From contig NZ_RAVZ01000006.1 of assembly GCF_003611635.1 (NCBI RefSeq), positions 1-64,000 of the forward strand: DNA of 64,000 nucleotides. The letters are read 5' to 3'. The DNA comes from Corallococcus terminator (GTDB taxonomy: Bacteria > Myxococcota > Myxococcia > Myxococcales > Myxococcaceae). Position 1 is the first letter of the stretch. Each line of letters opens with the position of its first letter. Below, in pieces: positions 59,562 to 64,000 of this stretch. The notes under the pieces are model-generated. The model worked only from the letters and a program-made list of their open reading frames with translations. It was not told the DNA's origin and did no database searches. The translations under genes were made by a program, and so were the position numbers.

Positions 59562-61076
59562 TCAGTCGCGCGGCGGCGGCATCAGCACCAGGGCCTCGAT
59601 GGGCGCCCGGGGTTCGCCGCTGGTGTCGTCCACGCCGCCCACCACCAGCACCGATCCATCCGCGAGCGCCGTGCACGAAAGCCCCGCGCGCGGCTGCGGC
59701 AACAGCGGCAGACCCAGCACGCTGGGTTGGGCGTCCTTCGCCGGAATGATCAGCTCCGCCCAGGCGGTGGCGCGCGGCGTACCGGATTCGGTCCCCTGCC
59801 CGCCCAGCACCACCACCCGCCCATCCGGAAGCGACACCGCGCACGCATGGCTCCGGGGCAACAGCGCCGGTCCCGCGCTCACCCGGAGCGCACTCTCCAA
59901 CACCTCGGAGGAGCCCACGGCGCGCGCTCCTTTCACCGGATCCACGCCGTCGAAGCCGCCGATCAACAGCGGGAGGGGGCCGTCTTCTGCCCGACCGAGC
60001 ATCGCCACGGAAGCGCCCACCCTGGGAACCTGGAGCCGTGGTGGCACCGGCAACAACCACACGAACGTGTCTCCGTCGAACACGGAGGACAGGACGTCCG
60101 CCTCGGGCCTCACCTCATCCGAGCCTCCCGCGACCAGAATCGTACGGCCGCCCTCCAGCACCGCCAGCGTCGCGTCCACGCGGCGCAATTCACCCATCCC
60201 GTCGAAGAAGCGCCCGGAGGACGCATCGAAGCCCTCTAGCGCGAACACCCCACTCCCATCCGCCGCACGCCCACCCGCCAGCAGCACATGCCCTTCCGCA
60301 TCCACCGCGGCCGCGTGCTGGTAGCGCGCGAACTTCGGCGCCAATGCGGTCGCCTCGCCCGCCGCCACGTCCACGACGCGGGCCGTGCGCTGCATCGACA
60401 GCAGGTCCAGCGCCTCCGCCCCCCCCACGAGCAGCACCTTGCCGTCCGGCAGCAGCGACGCCGTGTGGAAGGCCCGTGCACCCACGTCCGGCCCGGGGCT
60501 GAACATTCCCTCCCTCGGGTCGAACACCTCCGTCGTCCCCGACACCAGCCGCGCTCCATCCCTCTCGGGCGCATAGCCTCCGGCGAGCAGCACCCGTCCG
60601 TCCTGCAACAGCGTCGCCGTGTGCCCCGCCCTCGCCTCGCGCGGCACCGCGCACGTGTCGGGACTCACGGCCTGATTCGCCGGCGCGAACTCCCCCAACC
60701 TGCGCAGGAACACCCGCACCGACGTCGCCTGCCCCTCCGCGACGTCGAAGGGCGGCGTCCTGCCCAGCGACCGCAACTGGCCGCCCCGGTCCGGAGCCCC
60801 CGCGTACGCCCGCACCTCCAGCACCCGCGCGCTGCCTGGCGGAATCGCCGGGACATCCTCCGCCGTCCACCGCACCGTGGACACCCGCTCCCGGGGCGCA
60901 TCCATCCCCGGCCCGCTGACGCGGAAGCGCAGGTGCGTCACCCCTTCCAGTGGCGGAATGCCGGCACAGGAGGCCGTGACGAGGTGCAAGGAGGCGGTGA
61001 CCTCCTTCGCGCCACAGCCGGCGGACAGGGCCAGCAGGGCGGCCAGGAGCATGGAGCGGACAGGGCGCGGAGACAT
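59562..61076 (-). CDS. Kelch-repeat lipoprotein
   Basis: The 504-residue precursor has a lipoprotein signal ending in LSAGC (C21). About 130 residues of an immunoglobulin-like or unclassified domain follow, then six or so Kelch-type repeats with the recurring pattern GRVLLAGG / GKVLLVGG / GHVLLAGG / RTILVAGG / GRVVVLGG / GSVLVVGG, which should close a beta-propeller. Such myxobacterial cell-surface propellers are common; binding partners are unknown. It starts at ATG 61076, divergent from the histidine kinase across 135 bases. Confidence 0.85.
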   Translation of the reverse strand: MSPRPVRSMLLAALLALSAGCGAKEVTASLHLVTASCAGIPPLEGVTHLRFRVSGPGMDAPRERVSTVRWTAEDVPAIPPGSARVLEVRAYAGAPDRGGQLRSLGRTPPFDVAEGQATSVRVFLRRLGEFAPANQAVSPDTCAVPREARAGHTATLLQDGRVLLAGGYAPERDGARLVSGTTEVFDPREGMFSPGPDVGARAFHTASLLPDGKVLLVGGAEALDLLSMQRTARVVDVAAGEATALAPKFARYQHAAAVDAEGHVLLAGGRAADGSGVFALEGFDASSGRFFDGMGELRRVDATLAVLEGGRTILVAGGSDEVRPEADVLSSVFDGDTFVWLLPVPPRLQVPRVGASVAMLGRAEDGPLPLLIGGFDGVDPVKGARAVGSSEVLESALRVSAGPALLPRSHACAVSLPDGRVVVLGGQGTESGTPRATAWAELIIPAKDAQPSVLGLPLLPQPRAGLSCTALADGSVLVVGGVDDTSGEPRAPIEALVLMPPPRD

Positions 61077-61211
61077 GCGGCGGACGCTACCAGCCCGCTT
61101 CCGGCCTCGAAGGACGAAGTCTGGACGCCCGGCGAGGGCGGAAGCAGGCGGGCCGGCGGGGATTGCGCTGTAATGCGCCCGCCCCAGGACGTATGTCCTG
61201 TCCCCTCCCGA

Positions 61212-62753
61212 ATGAAGCTCTCGCTCGCCACCCGCATCTTCCTGGGCTACGCGCTGGTGCTCCTGACGTTCGGGACGGTGTCCCTGTTCAGCGTGGCGGA
61301 GCTGCACCGCAACCGGCTGGAGATCCGCCTCGTCAGCCAGGGCTACCTCCAGCTGTCCCAGGACGCCGCCGCGCTGGAGACCTTCCAGACCAGCCAGGAG
61401 AAGGACACCGAGCGCGTGCTGGAGCAGAACAGCGTGGAGACGCGCCGCGCGCTCATCCGGCTCGCGAGCCTCTACTACTCGCCCCAGATGGCCCAGCGCC
61501 TGGAGGCCGCCCGCGCCAAGGCCCGCGAGGTGCTCACCTTCGCCCCCGAGGGGGAGGTCCCCTTCGTCATGGAGCTGGACTCCCGCTTCGGCGAGCTGTC
61601 GAAGAACTCCCAGGCCTACGGCCACGCGGTGGAGGCCGTGTTCGCCGCGCTCGCGTCCGAATCCCCCAGCGGCGACGAGGTGGCGCGCGCCACCTCCGAG
61701 CTGCGCCAGTTGGAAGCCGCCATCGGCCGCGAGCTGCGCGTGCTGCGCGCCACGCTGGGCAACCGCATCCGAGAGCGCGTGGACGGCGCCGAAGAGCGCG
61801 AGCGCCGCACCGGCCTCACCATCATCGCGCTGTCCATCATGGCCATTGGCGTGGGCGTGGGCGTCACCGCGTGGTCCGCCCGCACGCTGCGCCCGGTGCG
61901 CACCCTCATCGAGGGCGTGTCGCGCATTGGCAAGGGTGACTACTCCGCCCAGTTGGGCGTGCGCGGCGACGACGAGGTGGCGCTGCTCGCGCGCGAGTTC
62001 GACCAGATGGCCCGCTCGCTCCAGGCCCGCGAAGCGCAGCTCAAGTCCCAGGCCGAAGCGCTGATGCGCGCCGAACAGCTTGCCGCCGTGGGCCGCATCT
62101 CCGCGCAGATCGTCCACGAGGTGCGAAACCCGCTGTCCTCCATCGGCCTCAACGTGGAGCTGCTCCAGGACGCGGTGGCCACCGCCCGGTTCGACTCCAC
62201 CGACACCGCCGTGGAGGCGCGCGAGCTGCTCTCCGCCGTCACCTCCGAGGTGGACCGCCTCACCGACGTCACCGAACAGTACCTGCGCATGGCCCGCCCC
62301 GCCCGACCGGACCTGGAGCCGGAGGACATCATTGCGGTGCTGGACGGGGTGCTCGACTTCACCCGCGAGGAGCTGGTGCGCGCGGGCGTGGAGGTGGTGC
62401 GCGACTTCGCCCCCGGCACGCCCCGGGTGCTCGCGGACCAGGGGCAGTTGCGCCAGGTGTTCTTGAACCTCCTGCGCAACAGCCGCGAAGCCATGCCCTC
62501 CGGAGGCCGGCTCACCGTGGCCACCCTGCCCTTCGAGGGCGACGTGGAGGTGTCCGTGCGCGACACCGGCAACGGCATGACCGAGGAGGTCCGCCGCCAC
62601 CTCTTCGAGCCGTTTTTCACCACGAAGGAGGGGGGCACCGGCCTGGGGCTGGCGGTGAGCCAACAAATCCTCCAGGCCCACGGGGGCTCGCTCTCCTGCC
62701 AGAGTATTCCCGGCCAGGGGACGACCTTCGTGTTAAGGCTTCCCTGCGCATGA
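61212..62753 (+). CDS. membrane-bound sensor histidine kinase with HAMP domain
   Basis: The 513-residue kinase has a first membrane helix at about 9-28, a helical periplasmic sensor (30-197, rich in Glu/Arg/Ala), a second membrane helix at 199-220, HAMP (221-274), a HisKA domain with phospho-acceptor H302 in IVHEVRNPLSS, and an ATPase domain with the N box NLLRNSREAM near 418, DTGNGM, FEPFFTTKEGGTGLGL. No receiver domain or response regulator is adjacent. It is coupled to the following peptidase gene by a 4-base overlap, so a functional link between the two is possible. Confidence 0.92.
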   Translation: MKLSLATRIFLGYALVLLTFGTVSLFSVAELHRNRLEIRLVSQGYLQLSQDAAALETFQTSQEKDTERVLEQNSVETRRALIRLASLYYSPQMAQRLEAARAKAREVLTFAPEGEVPFVMELDSRFGELSKNSQAYGHAVEAVFAALASESPSGDEVARATSELRQLEAAIGRELRVLRATLGNRIRERVDGAEERERRTGLTIIALSIMAIGVGVGVTAWSARTLRPVRTLIEGVSRIGKGDYSAQLGVRGDDEVALLAREFDQMARSLQAREAQLKSQAEALMRAEQLAAVGRISAQIVHEVRNPLSSIGLNVELLQDAVATARFDSTDTAVEARELLSAVTSEVDRLTDVTEQYLRMARPARPDLEPEDIIAVLDGVLDFTREELVRAGVEVVRDFAPGTPRVLADQGQLRQVFLNLLRNSREAMPSGGRLTVATLPFEGDVEVSVRDTGNGMTEEVRRHLFEPFFTTKEGGTGLGLAVSQQILQAHGGSLSCQSIPGQGTTFVLRLPCA

Positions 62754-64000
62754 GCTTTAAACCGTTCCGGGACGTGCTGCCCTCCGGGCTGCGCGTCGTC
62801 ACCGTCGAGACGCCGCACCTGCACACCGCCCTGCTGGCCGTCTACGTGCGGACTGGCAGCCGTCACGAGACGCCCGGGAACAACGGCGTCAGCCACTTCC
62901 TGGAGCACCTGTTCTTCCGGGGCAGCGAGGGCTGGCCGGACACCGTGAAGATGAACGCCGCCGTGGAGGAAGTCGGCGGCAACCTCAACGGCGCCACCAC
63001 CCGCGACCACGGCTACTACTACACGCCGCTGCACCCGTCGCACCTGCGCGTGGGCATGGACGTCATCGGGGACATGCTCACCCGCCCCCGCCTCACCGAC
63101 ATGGAGGTCGAGCGGCAGATCATCCTGGAGGAGATGCTCGACGAGGTGGACGAAAAGGGCCGCGATATCGACCTGGACAACCTGTCCAAGCGGCTGCTGT
63201 TCCCGGACCACCCGCTGTCCTTGAAGATCGCCGGCACCAGCGACTCCGTGAAGGCCCTCACCCACGACCAGGTGCGCGAACACTTCCTGCGCCACTACGT
63301 GGCCGGCAACCTGGTCGTCACCGCCGCGGGCCGCGTGCGCCACTCGGAGGTCATGGCGCTGGCCGAGCGCGCCTTCGCCCACCTGCCCCGGGGCGAGGCC
63401 TCCACCGAAGCGCCGCCGCCCCTCATCGGGCCCGGGCCGCACTTCCACTTCGTCACGCACGATGAGTCGCAGACGGAGTTCAAGCTCACCTTCCGCGTCG
63501 TGCCGGAGCAGCACGAGGACTACCCCGCGCTGCAGATCCTCCGGCGCCTGCTGGACGATGGCCTGTCGTCGCGGCTGCCGTTCGAAATCGTGGAGAAGCG
63601 CGGGCTGGCGTACTCGGTGAGCGCCGGGCTGGACACGTACCACGACACCGGCCTGTTCGAGATCGAGGCGGCCAGCGCGCCGGAGAAGGCCTCGCAGGTG
63701 GTGGCCGAGTCGCTGCGCGTGCTCGGCGCGCTGTGCGACGAGGAAGTGGGCGCGGAGGAATTGAACCGCGCCAAGCGCCGCCACCGCATGCTGCTGGAGT
63801 TCTCCCAGGACTCACCGGGCGAATTGGCCGGGTGGTTCGGCGGCACGGAGCTGTTCCGCACGCCAGAGACCTTCAGCCACCGCGCGGACCTGGTGGACCG
63901 CCAGACGGCCGCGCAGGTGCGCGACGCGGCCCGGCGCTACTTCACCCGCGAGAACCTGCTGGTGGTCGCCGTGGGGCAGAAGAAGGGTCAGAAGGCGCTG
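62750..64000 (+). CDS. M16 family zinc peptidase, truncated by the window end
   Basis: The frame is open from ATG 62750 to the last base (417 codons). The inverted zinc motif H49-F-L-E52-H53 (GVSHFLEHLFFRG) and the distal Glu near 127-128 (QIILEEML) identify a pitrilysin-type M16 peptidase. EKRGLAYSVSAG matches the conserved substrate-chamber segment. The 417 visible residues approach the full length of single-domain bacterial M16B peptidases, so only the C-terminus should be missing. The ATGA overlap with the kinase gene indicates co-translation. Confidence 0.92.
   Translation, partial: MSFKPFRDVLPSGLRVVTVETPHLHTALLAVYVRTGSRHETPGNNGVSHFLEHLFFRGSEGWPDTVKMNAAVEEVGGNLNGATTRDHGYYYTPLHPSHLRVGMDVIGDMLTRPRLTDMEVERQIILEEMLDEVDEKGRDIDLDNLSKRLLFPDHPLSLKIAGTSDSVKALTHDQVREHFLRHYVAGNLVVTAAGRVRHSEVMALAERAFAHLPRGEASTEAPPPLIGPGPHFHFVTHDESQTEFKLTFRVVPEQHEDYPALQILRRLLDDGLSSRLPFEIVEKRGLAYSVSAGLDTYHDTGLFEIEAASAPEKASQVVAESLRVLGALCDEEVGAEELNRAKRRHRMLLEFSQDSPGELAGWFGGTELFRTPETFSHRADLVDRQTAAQVRDAARRYFTRENLLVVAVGQKKGQKAL

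Noticed and set aside
61940-63784. Minus-strand open frame opposite the kinase and M16 peptidase genes
   Set aside because: The plus strand there encodes intact HisKA, ATPase and HxxEH motifs.

Overview
This window reads as a chromosomal segment of a myxobacterium, most likely of the Myxococcus/Corallococcus/Cystobacter group. The evidence is very high GC with strong G/C third-position bias, a TubC-type docking domain on an NRPS subunit, a DUF2381 protein (a family I know from Myxococcus paralogues), and a complete mevalonate operon, which is unusual for a Gram-negative. The genus cannot be settled from the sequence alone. I see no insertion sequence, phage gene, CRISPR array or rRNA.

Layout. 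Positions 1-1.25 kb hold the end of an unrelated operon (a hypothetical protein and a DTW-domain protein). Positions 1.27-35.7 kb hold a biosynthetic locus. A pentein (arginine-deiminase-fold) enzyme is on the minus strand. Divergent from it runs a co-directional series: a PKS/aminotransferase/NRPS hybrid, three NRPSs, an MFS exporter and a fatty-acyl-AMP ligase (FAAL). Positions 35.7-38.8 kb carry a DsbD-like thiol-disulfide transporter and an SPFH/coiled-coil protein on the minus strand. Positions 39.0-44.4 kb carry an isc iron-sulfur operon (iscS, iscU, iscA, hscB, hscA, fdx) behind a near-consensus promoter, followed by tRNA-Leu(CAG). Positions 44.6-48.6 kb form an envelope/lipid locus (UPF0104/LPG-synthase-type membrane protein, alkaline-phosphatase-superfamily protein, Omp85-like barrel). 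Positions 48.7-54.2 kb are the minus-strand mevalonate operon fni-mvaA-mvk-mvaD-pmk. The rest holds a DsrE-like protein, HtpX, a stand-alone E2-type acyltransferase, a coiled-coil membrane protein, a lipoprotein/DUF2381/Kelch group, a HAMP histidine kinase and the start of an M16 peptidase cut by the window edge.

The main system is the lipopeptide assembly line. The FAAL at the 3' end should activate a fatty acid and load it in trans onto the N-terminal ACP of the first megasynthase. KS and a malonyl-type AT add two carbons. An embedded class III aminotransferase turns the beta-ketone into a beta-amine. Seven NRPS modules (1+1+4+1) then add seven residues, one D-configured through an E domain, and a terminal thioesterase releases or cyclises the chain. 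My hand-read adenylation codes suggest X-Gly-Thr-Asn-D-aromatic-basic-basic. The logic matches the Bacillus iturins (beta-amino fatty acid plus seven residues), but the acyl ligase is detached, the AT is in cis and the predicted sequence differs. Beta-amino lipopeptides are known from myxobacteria (cystomanamides, microsclerodermins/pedeins, from memory); I cannot tell whether this exact pathway has been described.
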